64,000 bases of DNA, taken from NCBI GenBank assembly GCA_002281755.1, contig NCHB01000004.1:34126-98125 (forward strand). Reading direction: 5' to 3'. The position numbers were made by a program, and so were the translations under genes. This stretch comes from Sulfurovum sp. 16-42-52 (GTDB lineage: Bacteria; Campylobacterota; Campylobacteria; Campylobacterales; Sulfurovaceae). Below the pieces are notes generated by a model that was not told the DNA's origin, searched no databases, and saw nothing but the letters and a program-made list of their open reading frames with translations. Shown here one piece after another: positions 43,154-51,899 of this stretch. The number at the start of each line of letters is the position of its first letter. The stretch's first letter is position 1.

Positions 43154-44805
43154 CAGTCTATCCTTCTCATATTTTCATCAAATTTCACTACTGGTTCACC
43201 ATGGTGATACTCGTACGGATCAAAATCTACATACGGTACTTTAGAGTGGTTTTCCAGCGGTGGCGGTGATGAAGGCAAATGCCATTCCAATGTCGTTGCT
43301 CTCCATGGATTCACACCCACTTTAGGTCCTTTTCTCCATCCCTGTATCAAGACGTAAAACATATAGATAAGTCCTGTAATAAAAATTACTGCACCCACAA
43401 ATGAAGCCTGATGATAAATCTGGAACTCAGGCAAATAATCAAAATAACGACGAGGCATACCAAGGTATCCTGCTATAAACATCGGGAACCACAAGAGGTT
43501 AAATCCTATAAAGTTCAAATAAAATGCTACTTTGGCGTGTGATTCATTGTACATTCTACCTGTTACAAGAGGGAACCAGTAGTGCATTCCGGCAAAGAGC
43601 AAGAATACAACCCCACCAAGCATCGCATAGTGAAAGTGCGCTACGGTATAGTAGGTATCTTGAAGGTGGATATCCACACCGATCATTGCAATCGTTACAC
43701 CTGTCAAACCACCGATAGCAAAGGTAATGATAGTCCCCAGTGCCCACAACATTGGTGTTGCAAGCACAATTTTACCTTTGTACATCGTTGCAATCCAGTC
43801 ATAAAACTTAATACCTGTAGGAATAGCAACAAAAAAGGTAAGGAATGAGAACACTGTTTTGGCGATATCTGCCATACCTGAAGTATAAAGGTGGTGACCC
43901 CATACCAAATACCCGATACCTGCAATTGAAGCAGATGAAAGTGCTATCGTTCTGTATCCAAAAATCTCTCTTCTTGAAAATACAGGGATAATCTCAGACA
44001 TAATACCAAAAGCTGGAAGAATCATCAAATAAACCGCAGGGTGTGAATAGATCCAGAAAAGGTGCTCGAACAATACAGGGTCTCCACCTTTTGCAGGGTC
44101 AAAGATACCGATACCAAAATATTTTTCCATAATCGCAAGTACCAGTGTAATACCGACAACTGGTGTAGCAAGAAGCTGAATCCATGCCGTTGCATAGATA
44201 CCCCATACAAAGAGTGGCATTTTAAAGAAAGTCATACCCGGTGCTCTAAGCCTATGAATCGTTACAAGAAAGTTAAGTCCCGTAAGAATAGATGCCATAC
44301 CTAAAATAAAGGCTGCAACCAGTGTAAAAATAACATTGGTGTTCGTATTGATTGAGTATGGTGCATAAAATGTCCATCCCGTATCTGCAAATCCATTACC
44401 GACCCACAAAGAGGATACTGCAATGATACATCCTAAAATATAAAGCCAAAAGGTGAACCAGTTCAATCTAGGAAAAGAGACATCTTTTGCGCCAATCATC
44501 AGTGGCATGACAATGTTTCCGAATATCGCAGGAATTCCCGGTACGATAAAGAGGAAAATCATAATGACACCGTGAAGCGTGAAGGCTTGGTTAAAGGTAT
44601 TCCCGTCTATATATTGCTGTCCTGGTGCAAATAGCTCCAAACGCATCAAAAATGCAGTCGCAACTGCCACAAAAAAGAATGTAAACATTACAGCTGCATA
44701 CATAATACCAATTCTTTTATGGTCAATTGTAAGCATCCACTGCATGAATGTACTTTTTGGGTGCCCTATGGCACAGTGTGTTTCGTCGAAATACGTTTTA
44801 CTCAT
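43153..44805 (-). CDS. coxA: A2-type haem-copper oxidase subunit I
   Basis: 550 residues with 12 spans. Low-spin haem and CuB/haem a3 histidines are in TLHGVIMIFLFIVP, FWIYSHPAVYLMILP, WGHHLYTSGM and DTYYTVAHFHYAM. The YSHP sequence with Ala following marks the A2 group, where the D-channel Glu of A1 enzymes is replaced by a Tyr-Ser pair. The gene follows sco with no gap and is followed by coxC. Confidence 0.96.
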   Translation of the reverse strand: MSKTYFDETHCAIGHPKSTFMQWMLTIDHKRIGIMYAAVMFTFFFVAVATAFLMRLELFAPGQQYIDGNTFNQAFTLHGVIMIFLFIVPGIPAIFGNIVMPLMIGAKDVSFPRLNWFTFWLYILGCIIAVSSLWVGNGFADTGWTFYAPYSINTNTNVIFTLVAAFILGMASILTGLNFLVTIHRLRAPGMTFFKMPLFVWGIYATAWIQLLATPVVGITLVLAIMEKYFGIGIFDPAKGGDPVLFEHLFWIYSHPAVYLMILPAFGIMSEIIPVFSRREIFGYRTIALSSASIAGIGYLVWGHHLYTSGMADIAKTVFSFLTFFVAIPTGIKFYDWIATMYKGKIVLATPMLWALGTIITFAIGGLTGVTIAMIGVDIHLQDTYYTVAHFHYAMLGGVVFLLFAGMHYWFPLVTGRMYNESHAKVAFYLNFIGFNLLWFPMFIAGYLGMPRRYFDYLPEFQIYHQASFVGAVIFITGLIYMFYVLIQGWRKGPKVGVNPWRATTLEWHLPSSPPPLENHSKVPYVDFDPYEYHHGEPVVKFDENMRRID

Positions 44806-45591
44806 CTAGTTATCTCCTTTGTTGTGTTGGGTGTCTTCTTCTCTTCTGCTTGTACGGACAAGATACACGAAAAATGCCAACATGATTAGCGTCATCACCG
44901 CACCTGCTATTTTTTCCCATTTGAAAATATATGTTTTTGCCTTAGGATCATACGCAAAACAATAGAGCAAATTTTTTGCTATTGTCGGACCTACTTTCCC
45001 TTGACCTGCTTCCATAAGTGCCATCTTCACATCAAAAGGAAGTTGTTCGATACCATTGAGGTAACGTGTGACTTTTCCTTCAGGTGAAAGCATAATGAGT
45101 GCGGCAGGATGCACATAGTCAACCACGCCTGCCGGTGAAACCGTTTTTTCATACACAAATCCGACTTTGTTTGCCAAAATACCTGAAGAGTTATTTTCAC
45201 CAACTACAAAGTGCCATGCATCTTGCACATATTCTCTTTGTATCGTCTTGAGCATTGTATTTCGTTTTGCAGCAGCCAACTCATACCCTTCGTCTTCAGC
45301 GAATCCGATTGTGAGCACCTTGTAATCTGTATTTTCTGCCAAATCCAAACGTCCTAACATTTTTGCCATGTCGTTGAGTTGTGGCGTACAGATACCTGCG
45401 CAGCGAAAGTAATTTAAAGAAATCATAGTAGGCTTTCCATCCATCAGTTTCTTTAGTGTTACCCGTTCACCCTTCTCGTTGATAAATGTCAAATCAAGCG
45501 GAACCATCGTTCCCAAATTCTCATTTATCCCCAATTGGGTTGCTGCATGCACTGTACTCATTAGTAACAGATACATCAAAAGTTTTTTCAT
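44806..45591 (-). CDS. SCO1/SenC family copper chaperone
   Basis: 261 residues. A signal peptide (LLMYLLLMSTVHA) is followed by the thioredoxin-like domain with YFRCAGICTPQ (CxxxC, about 60-64) and the copper-binding His in YVHPAALIML (about 161). A second hydrophobic segment near the C-terminus (AGAVMTLIMLAFFVYLV) anchors it. It delivers copper to CuA of coxB. First gene of the caa3 operon; stop touches the coxA start. Confidence 0.92.
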   Translation of the reverse strand: MKKLLMYLLLMSTVHAATQLGINENLGTMVPLDLTFINEKGERVTLKKLMDGKPTMISLNYFRCAGICTPQLNDMAKMLGRLDLAENTDYKVLTIGFAEDEGYELAAAKRNTMLKTIQREYVQDAWHFVVGENNSSGILANKVGFVYEKTVSPAGVVDYVHPAALIMLSPEGKVTRYLNGIEQLPFDVKMALMEAGQGKVGPTIAKNLLYCFAYDPKAKTYIFKWEKIAGAVMTLIMLAFFVYLVRTSRREEDTQHNKGDN

Positions 45592-45764
45592 TTACCCTCC
45601 CCATTTTCTCTATAATAGAACATATATTTTAGACTAGAAGCACTTAATTCGTAATAAAAATGTATAAAATGAGTTTTATTTAACAGATAATTAACACTTT
45701 GTTGCATATAGAAATAAATTTTTTATATTAATATAATTTTTTGTGATTTTTATTATTTGACGGT
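45592..45764 (-). promoter_or_regulatory. Promoter region of the caa3 operon
   Basis: Strongly A+T rich. TATAGA (about 45612-45617 on the minus strand) lies about 22 bp before the sco ATG, with GGGGAGGG as ribosome site. A TTATATTAATATAA inverted repeat is at about 45724-45737. Confidence 0.4.
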
Positions 45765-45800
45765 AGAATAAAAAGGGGTAGGGAAGGCTTACGCTTTCCC
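45765..45800 (-). terminator. Terminator overlapping the ddl stop codon
   Basis: Minus strand: GGGAAAGC, loop GTAA, GCCTTCCC, then TACCCCTTTTTATTC. The ddl TAA (45791-45789) lies in the loop, so gene end and terminator share bases. Confidence 0.6.
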
Positions 45801-46829
45801 TTTTGCACTTTGAATAGAATGGATATACTGGTAGTCTATCTTGATTTTTGACTCTTTTGGAAGATGCCCGGAGAGTCTGTACACCATTGCTTCAAAATTT
45901 TCAAAAAGATAATTTGCCATGGAACCGGGGATTGGGTTTATTTCATTTAAAAGCACTTCATTGTCTACGACAAAAAAGTCACAACGAATAATACTTCCTT
46001 TAAAAAGGGGGTCATAGATTGTTTTAAAACTCTCTTGTATCTTTGTCTTTAGCGCATCGGGTATTTGCGCTTCGAGTACCTGTGAATCTCTGGCAAAATC
46101 CATATATTTTTTCTCAAAATCCAAAAAAACTTCTTTTTGCGGTTCTTCAATGAGTGAGAGTTCCCACTTATCAGTATAACAACCTGCCTGATTGAACTCT
46201 TTGACGCCTTCGATGAACGGTTCTACAATCACCTCTGCGTCAAACTCAAATGCCACATCAAGCGCATAATCAAGTTCGGATACATCTCTTACGATACTCA
46301 CGCCGATACTGCTTCCCAAGCGCACAGGTTTTACAATAACTGGATAGGGCATCACTATCTTTCTTTCATCACCTTGAGAAAGATATTCATAGGGGACGGT
46401 TTTCACTCCCAGATTCTGGGCTAAAAATTTGGTATAAAGCTTGTTGTAAGAAAGTGCGGATGCTTCCAGGCGCGGAGAGATATAAGGAATGCTGTAAAAA
46501 TCCATCATCGCAGCGATCTTCCCGTCTTCTCCGTCTCTTCCGTGTATGAGATTGAGTGTTACATCAGAAGTTACTACCTTGGAGCCAAAGAGCGTGTCAC
46601 TGAAAAATCCGCCTTTTTTAAGTGTCAGTTTTTTTCCTTTTTTATAGGCGCCTGAAGAAAAAAGTTTTGCATTGATTTTATCTGTATCGACGAGATAAAA
46701 CGCTCTGTCATCTGAGACAAAGATATAGGTTAGTGTAGATTTTTTGAGTACTTTTTTCATGGTGATTGCTGAGACGATACTAATTTCATGCTCATAGCTC
46801 GACCCACCAAATAAAATCGTTATGTTCAT
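45789..46829 (-). CDS. ddl: D-alanine-D-alanine ligase
   Basis: 346 residues. ILFGGSSYEHEISI at the N-terminus, ATP-grasp regions PVIVKPVRLGSSIGVS, AEVIVEPFIEGVKEFN and VLLNEINPIPGSM. It joins two D-alanines for peptidoglycan. It follows carA by 9 bp. Confidence 0.95.
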   Translation of the reverse strand: MNITILFGGSSYEHEISIVSAITMKKVLKKSTLTYIFVSDDRAFYLVDTDKINAKLFSSGAYKKGKKLTLKKGGFFSDTLFGSKVVTSDVTLNLIHGRDGEDGKIAAMMDFYSIPYISPRLEASALSYNKLYTKFLAQNLGVKTVPYEYLSQGDERKIVMPYPVIVKPVRLGSSIGVSIVRDVSELDYALDVAFEFDAEVIVEPFIEGVKEFNQAGCYTDKWELSLIEEPQKEVFLDFEKKYMDFARDSQVLEAQIPDALKTKIQESFKTIYDPLFKGSIIRCDFFVVDNEVLLNEINPIPGSMANYLFENFEAMVYRLSGHLPKESKIKIDYQYIHSIQSAKGKA

Positions 46830-46838
46830 CCTAATCCC

Positions 46839-47957
46839 TTAAAGCATTTTTGCAAATTCGCTAAAAATATAGGCACTTTCATGCGGTCCTGGACTTGCTT
46901 CAGGGTGATGCTGTACGGAGATGGTCGGAGAATCATTATACTTCAATCCCTCTATGGTGTTGTCAAAGAGATTGATATGTGTCACGGTTGCCACTTCTGT
47001 AATAGCTTGGGGTACATTATAGTTATGGTTTTGTGCGGTAATCTCTACTGAGTTTGTTGCAACATTGACCACAGGATGGTTTCCACCATGGTGCCCAAAT
47101 TGCAGTTTATAAGTATCATACCCGTGTGCAATAGAGAGCAGTTGATGTCCCAAACAGATACCAAACAGGGGCACTTTATGTGCAATCAATTTTTTAATCT
47201 TCTCGTGCTCTTCTTTCAATATAAGCGGATCCCCGGGTCCGTTTGACAAAAAGACACCGTCACACTCTTTTGCATCGATTTTGGCAATAATAGCCTCAGC
47301 AGACATGGAGTTTGGTACCACAGTCACCTCCATACCTGCATGCGTCAGTTCATTGAGGATATTTCTTTTGATACCAAAGTCAAGTGCAATAATCTTTTTA
47401 AAGGTTTTGGGGTCATCGTAGCAAAACGTATCGGTATTGTAGCGTGCTTGGGTATGAACATAAGCCTCTTTTGTACTGACTTGTTCAATGTAATTGATCT
47501 CTTCGATACGCGGTGAAGACTCCAATACTTTTTTCAGCGCATCTTTCTCGTGCAACTCTGTAGAAGCCACCATCATCATCGCACCCTCTTCTCTGAGTAT
47601 CTTCGTGATAAAACGGGTGTCTATCTCAGTGATGCCAAGTACATTGTTTCTTTTGAGTAGCGCCGCAAGTGACTCTTCTGACCTGAAGTTTGAAGGTCTG
47701 TCCTGATACGATCGCACGATAATCCCTTTACAGTGCACGCCTTTGCTTTCCATATCTTGTGCATTACAACCGACATTACCGATCTCCGGCATTGTAAAGG
47801 TTACAAACTGTCCTGCATACGAAGGGTCTGTTGCTATCTCCTGATATCCTGTCAAAGAAGTATTAAAAACAATTTCGCCTACAGCCGTACCAACTGCGCC
47901 GAAGCTTTTTGCCTCAAGCATCAATCCATTTTCAAAATACAGTGAAACCTTTGTCAT
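46839..47957 (-). CDS. carA: Carbamoyl phosphate synthase small subunit
   Basis: 372 residues. N-domain with GTAVGEIVFNTSLTGYQEI, and glutaminase domain with GVFLSNGPGDP, LFGICLGHQLLSIA (catalytic Cys about 267) and VQHHPEASPGPHES. It supplies ammonia for carbamoyl phosphate in arginine and pyrimidine synthesis. The ATG overlaps the DUF507 gene stop by one base. Confidence 0.97.
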   Translation of the reverse strand: MTKVSLYFENGLMLEAKSFGAVGTAVGEIVFNTSLTGYQEIATDPSYAGQFVTFTMPEIGNVGCNAQDMESKGVHCKGIIVRSYQDRPSNFRSEESLAALLKRNNVLGITEIDTRFITKILREEGAMMMVASTELHEKDALKKVLESSPRIEEINYIEQVSTKEAYVHTQARYNTDTFCYDDPKTFKKIIALDFGIKRNILNELTHAGMEVTVVPNSMSAEAIIAKIDAKECDGVFLSNGPGDPLILKEEHEKIKKLIAHKVPLFGICLGHQLLSIAHGYDTYKLQFGHHGGNHPVVNVATNSVEITAQNHNYNVPQAITEVATVTHINLFDNTIEGLKYNDSPTISVQHHPEASPGPHESAYIFSEFAKML

Positions 47958-48508
47958 TACAGCATTCCTCTTCGCGAGAGTTCCTCTTGATACAATTTTT
48001 CATACAGCAGTTCATATTCAGTGGAACCCGGTACCACTTCTTTTTCCATACCTCTTATTTTAGTATACACGATATTGTCTATCTCGTCATACGCATCCGC
48101 AAAGGCTTTAAATGCTTTAAAGATGACATTTTTAACCTGATTTTCATTGACCGTGTACTCTGCAAGATAATTTTCATACAACTCATCTAAAATGATGTGT
48201 GCCAGATCATTGTATCTGTCATCATAATTCATAATGACCCCATATTCAGGTGCCATTTTCTTTTTAATCATAAAAAAAAGCTGTCTTTCATCTGCATGTT
48301 GAAACTCTATCTCATCATAATTTTCATCTAAGATCTTTTTTACTTTCTCATCCAGAGCATGCTCTTTGGCAAGATTTTCATCGATGATTTTTTTACAGGC
48401 TGCAACGACTGCCTCTTTACCTTTTGGCATTGCTATAAACGGTGCATTGGCGAGATCTATCCCGATTTTACTTGCTACATATCCTGTTTGTTGTGGTTTT
48501 AATCTCAT
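47957..48508 (-). CDS. DUF507 family protein
   Basis: 183 residues from the ATG at 48508 (MRLKPQQTGYVA). Two repeated helical halves of the DUF507 type; the charged HADERQLFFMIKKKMA and NEYTVNENQVKNVIFKAF segments are diagnostic. A Campylobacterota/Aquificota family next to carA in C. jejuni too (from memory, Cj1495c). Function unknown; cytoplasmic. Confidence 0.88.
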   Translation of the reverse strand: MRLKPQQTGYVASKIGIDLANAPFIAMPKGKEAVVAACKKIIDENLAKEHALDEKVKKILDENYDEIEFQHADERQLFFMIKKKMAPEYGVIMNYDDRYNDLAHIILDELYENYLAEYTVNENQVKNVIFKAFKAFADAYDEIDNIVYTKIRGMEKEVVPGSTEYELLYEKLYQEELSRRGML

Positions 48509-48538
48509 GCTATTCACTCCTTATTTTTTCTTGCAAAA

Positions 48539-48550
48539 GCGACTAGTCGC
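48539..48550. repeat. Perfect palindrome between purA and the DUF507 gene
   Basis: GCGACTAGTCGC, 12 bp, 30 bp after the purA stop on the minus strand, followed there by TTTTGC. A second stem (TTCTCT/AGAGAG) lies next to it. Probably a partial terminator. Confidence 0.45.
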
Positions 48551-48579
48551 GCGTGCTCTCTACCCAAGAGAACATCAGG

Positions 48580-49830
48580 TTATCGTAAGATGGTATCTTC
48601 GCGTTCTGGGCTGGTAGAGATGATACCTATCTTTGTTCCTATCATCGCTTCAAGTGCCAAGATGTAGGTTTTGGCTGTCTGCGGCAAAGCCTCAAAATCT
48701 CTTATACCTTCAGTTTTGTCCCAACCTGGAAAACTTTGGTACACAGGGGTAGCATCTTCAAGGTCATACGGTACATAGTTGATCTCTTTTCCCTCAACTT
48801 CATAGGCTACACAGACTTTCACCTCATCAAAACCGTCCAATACATCCAGTTTCATCAGTGCAACCTGATCTACACCGTTCACCCGCACTGCATGGCGCAT
48901 CGCCACTGCATCAAACCAACCGCATCTTCTTGGGCGACCCGTCGTTGTACCGAATTCGTGTCCATTTTTACGTAGTTTAGCACCCTCTTCACCCAAATCT
49001 TCACTTGGGAAAGGTCCATTTCCAACGCGTGTACAATATGCCTTTGCAATGCCTGTCACCTTACCGATGTCTTTCGGGTTAATCCCAAGCCCTGAACACG
49101 CACCCGCGCTCACCGTTGTTGAGGATGTCACATAAGGATAGGTGCCGTGATCGATATCGAGCATCGTACCCTGTGCACCCTCAAGAAGTATTTTTTTATC
49201 TTTTTGCATGATGTCCCACATCATCTGTGTGGTATCAGTGATAAAAGGTGCAAGTACTGCTTTGTAGCCTTCTATCTCGGCCAAAAGTTCTGCTTCTACA
49301 GGCATTGCTACACCCATCGCATCAAACACCGGTTTGTTCATCGCAAAATAGTCAACAATTTTGGATGTCAGTTTCTGCGGATTTAAAATCTCTCCAAGTC
49401 TGTGCCCGATACGTGCGATCTTGTCACCATACGCAGGTCCGATACCTTTTCCTGTCGTACCGATGGCTTTATCACCTTTCATGCGCTCTCTTGCCTGGTC
49501 AATCTGTGCGTGGTAGGGAAGAAGAACATGTGCCTTGTCCGAAAGAAACAATCTGCCCTCCAAATTGTCAAACTGTTGCATCTCTTTGATGAAATCTTTT
49601 GGCGAAAGCACCACACCGTTTCCGACAATATTTTTAGCCTTAGGATTGAGTACGCCAGAAGGGATAAGATGAAGCGCGTACTTCGTCTCACCAATCACAA
49701 TAGTATGCCCGGCATTGTGTCCGCCCGCAAAACGACAGACATAGTCATGGGTTTGAGCCATATGGTCAACAATCTTTCCTTTGCCCTCATCTCCCCACTG
49801 GAGACCTACGATCAAATCTGCTTTACTCAT
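48580..49830 (-). CDS. purA: Adenylosuccinate synthetase
   Basis: 416 residues. [14 protein letters not shown] near the start, HNAGHTIV, the [13 protein letters not shown] and [13 protein letters not shown] segments, and [17 protein letters not shown] are all PurA signatures. It makes adenylosuccinate from IMP and aspartate. Its start touches the hisZ-like stop. Confidence 0.97.
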   Translation of the reverse strand: MSKADLIVGLQWGDEGKGKIVDHMAQTHDYVCRFAGGHNAGHTIVIGETKYALHLIPSGVLNPKAKNIVGNGVVLSPKDFIKEMQQFDNLEGRLFLSDKAHVLLPYHAQIDQARERMKGDKAIGTTGKGIGPAYGDKIARIGHRLGEILNPQKLTSKIVDYFAMNKPVFDAMGVAMPVEAELLAEIEGYKAVLAPFITDTTQMMWDIMQKDKKILLEGAQGTMLDIDHGTYPYVTSSTTVSAGACSGLGINPKDIGKVTGIAKAYCTRVGNGPFPSEDLGEEGAKLRKNGHEFGTTTGRPRRCGWFDAVAMRHAVRVNGVDQVALMKLDVLDGFDEVKVCVAYEVEGKEINYVPYDLEDATPVYQSFPGWDKTEGIRDFEALPQTAKTYILALEAMIGTKIGIISTSPEREDTILR

Positions 49831-50679
49831 CTACCCTACCTTATTCATTTTATTGCTGATACACTCATCCGTATAGAGTGCAAATCCTGCAGCTTCTATG
49901 CCTTCAACATTGTAAATACCGCCTGTTGCCAACAATGTATTGTCTTCAAACATTCGAAATGTCAAAGAGTCATAATACCTCATATTGGCATAAAAAAGCG
50001 GAGAGATGACCATATTGTCATACTTCACTTTTTGGGCAGCCTCTTTCATTTTGACCAACTCTGCCTTGATGTCAGAAGGAAATACACCTAAATCATCCAA
50101 ATCAGCCACTGTGTTGAGCCTTAACAATGCCTCTATCCAAGGCAAATCGGCATTGACTATCAGTTCAACATGCATTGATTTGAGTACCTCAAGTGACACA
50201 CCGTATTTTTCATTGAGAAGATGCGGAATGCGGATGTTGGCCAGTTGCATGATAGGATGAATACCAATTTGTTCCAGAAGAAGCGTAGTTGTCTCTGCAA
50301 TCGCTTCAAATGTCCCCCCAATCACCTCTGCACCAATCTGATACTGCTCTTTAGTTGGAAAAGTCACGATGGGCTGAATGTAAAACCATTTTTTTGACTC
50401 CGTGCTTCGCCCCAATCTTTTTGTCACGATGCGAACCACATCCACCGTAGAATCAGCACGCAATGTCACCTCATGGTTTTCCTCGTCGTTGAGCCTAAGT
50501 AGCGGTTTTTTGTCTTCAAAAGCGTCATGTTGATGATATGAAAAAAGAGGCGTCACTATCTCTTCAAAGCCACGCTCAGAGAGCATCTGGCTTGCGATGG
50601 ATTCAATATTTCTTTTTATCTTCGCACTCTCTCCAAAATAAAGTTTGGATCCGGTGGGAATTTCGTGTTCAAATATCAT
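49831..50679 (-). CDS. hisZ: HisZ-like ATP phosphoribosyltransferase regulatory subunit
   Basis: 282 residues from ATG 50679 (MIFEHEIPTGSKLYFG), 4 bp after the upstream stop; longer starts would overlap that gene. It is a class II aaRS-like paralogue of HisRS: VTLRADSTVDVVRIVTK and WFYIQPIVTFPTKEQYQIGAEVIG are present, and LATGGIYN is at the end, without a full anticodon domain. HisZ partners short HisG in histidine synthesis. No hisG is next to it. Confidence 0.82.
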   Translation of the reverse strand: MIFEHEIPTGSKLYFGESAKIKRNIESIASQMLSERGFEEIVTPLFSYHQHDAFEDKKPLLRLNDEENHEVTLRADSTVDVVRIVTKRLGRSTESKKWFYIQPIVTFPTKEQYQIGAEVIGGTFEAIAETTTLLLEQIGIHPIMQLANIRIPHLLNEKYGVSLEVLKSMHVELIVNADLPWIEALLRLNTVADLDDLGVFPSDIKAELVKMKEAAQKVKYDNMVISPLFYANMRYYDSLTFRMFEDNTLLATGGIYNVEGIEAAGFALYTDECISNKMNKVG

Positions 50680-50683
50680 CTGG

Positions 50684-51790
50684 TTATGCTTTTTTAAAAT
50701 AGGTTTCATTGAACACCCGGCTTGCACTACCGTCAAATGCTCTTCTTCCCAAGTCTGCTAATGCCAGCTCTATGGCGTTAACGACCCACGCAGACTCATA
50801 CACAGGAATGAGTCCCATCTGGTTGATACGGAAAATTTTGCCTTTGAGGTGGTCTTGTCCACCAGCCATATTGACCGCATATTTGGTTTTGAGCAGTTTG
50901 CGGATAGGCTCTGCATCTTCATCATACACTGTACTCATAGAGAGTGCAGGTGTTTGTGGGTACATAGAAAAACCAATCGCTTCTAGGGCAGCCTGCGTTG
51001 CTAAAGCTCTCGCCATCGTGTTCTCATACAAGGCATCAAAACCTTCTTTTTCTATCTCATCAAAAATGGCGTTGAGTCCTTGAATCAGCGTCGTCGCAGC
51101 TGTCCATGCTGTGGTATTTTTCTGCTGATTTTTGATCTCAGTGGCAAGATTAAAATAATAATCTTTCCCCTCGCCTATTTTTTGTACCGCAGCTGCAGAG
51201 AGTCCTATCATTGCCAGTCCCGGTGGTAGCATCAATGCTTTTTGGCTTCCTGTCACCAGTGCATCGATATGGCTCACATCGATTTTCTCCACACCCACCG
51301 CGGTGATACCGTCAGCTATCACCATGATGTTCGGGTTGATCTCTTTGGCTCTTTTTGCAATCGCTTCCACAGGGTGTCTAAGTCCCCCTGCGCTTTCACA
51401 AACCTGTATGAACATCGCATCGATATCAGGATTGCCAAGCAGTGCTTTTTCGACATCCTCAACCGAACAAGGCGTGTTCCACTCATATTTAAGTTCAACT
51501 TTTTCTCTACCCATCGCATCGGCGATTTTCCCAAAACGTTCACCAAATTTTCCAGAGTTAACCGTCAACGCTTTAGTTGCGCAAAGGTTCAGCATACACG
51601 CTTGCATCGCGCCTGTGCCAGAAGAAGCAAGCATCACGCACTCATCCATGCCCAAAAGACGCATCAAACGCTCTCGTGCTTCTTTAAAAATCGCTTCAAA
51701 TTCTGCTGTTCGGTGGTGAAGTGTCGGGGTTGCCATTGCTAAACGCACTGACTCCGGTACGGGTGTAGGTCCTGGTGTAAATAGTAACAT
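50684..51790 (-). CDS. Class V aminotransferase (serine/alanine-glyoxylate type)
   Basis: 368 residues from ATG 51790 (MLLFTPGPTPVPES). The PLP lysine is in LVTGSQKALMLPPGL. HHRTAEFEAIFKE and NLATEIKNQQKNTTAWTA fit the serine-glyoxylate or alanine-glyoxylate group, often called soluble hydrogenase 42-kDa subunit. Substrate pair is not decided. It precedes hisZ by 4 bp. Confidence 0.88.
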   Translation of the reverse strand: MLLFTPGPTPVPESVRLAMATPTLHHRTAEFEAIFKEARERLMRLLGMDECVMLASSGTGAMQACMLNLCATKALTVNSGKFGERFGKIADAMGREKVELKYEWNTPCSVEDVEKALLGNPDIDAMFIQVCESAGGLRHPVEAIAKRAKEINPNIMVIADGITAVGVEKIDVSHIDALVTGSQKALMLPPGLAMIGLSAAAVQKIGEGKDYYFNLATEIKNQQKNTTAWTAATTLIQGLNAIFDEIEKEGFDALYENTMARALATQAALEAIGFSMYPQTPALSMSTVYDEDAEPIRKLLKTKYAVNMAGGQDHLKGKIFRINQMGLIPVYESAWVVNAIELALADLGRRAFDGSASRVFNETYFKKA

Positions 51791-51899
51791 GAAGTATCCT
51801 CGCAATCGCCATCATGACGACGGCGTAAGTGAATAAAAGTATAGCCAAAAAAAGGTTAGAGTATAGTAAAAAATGGTATGAAAATTCTACTAAAACCAC

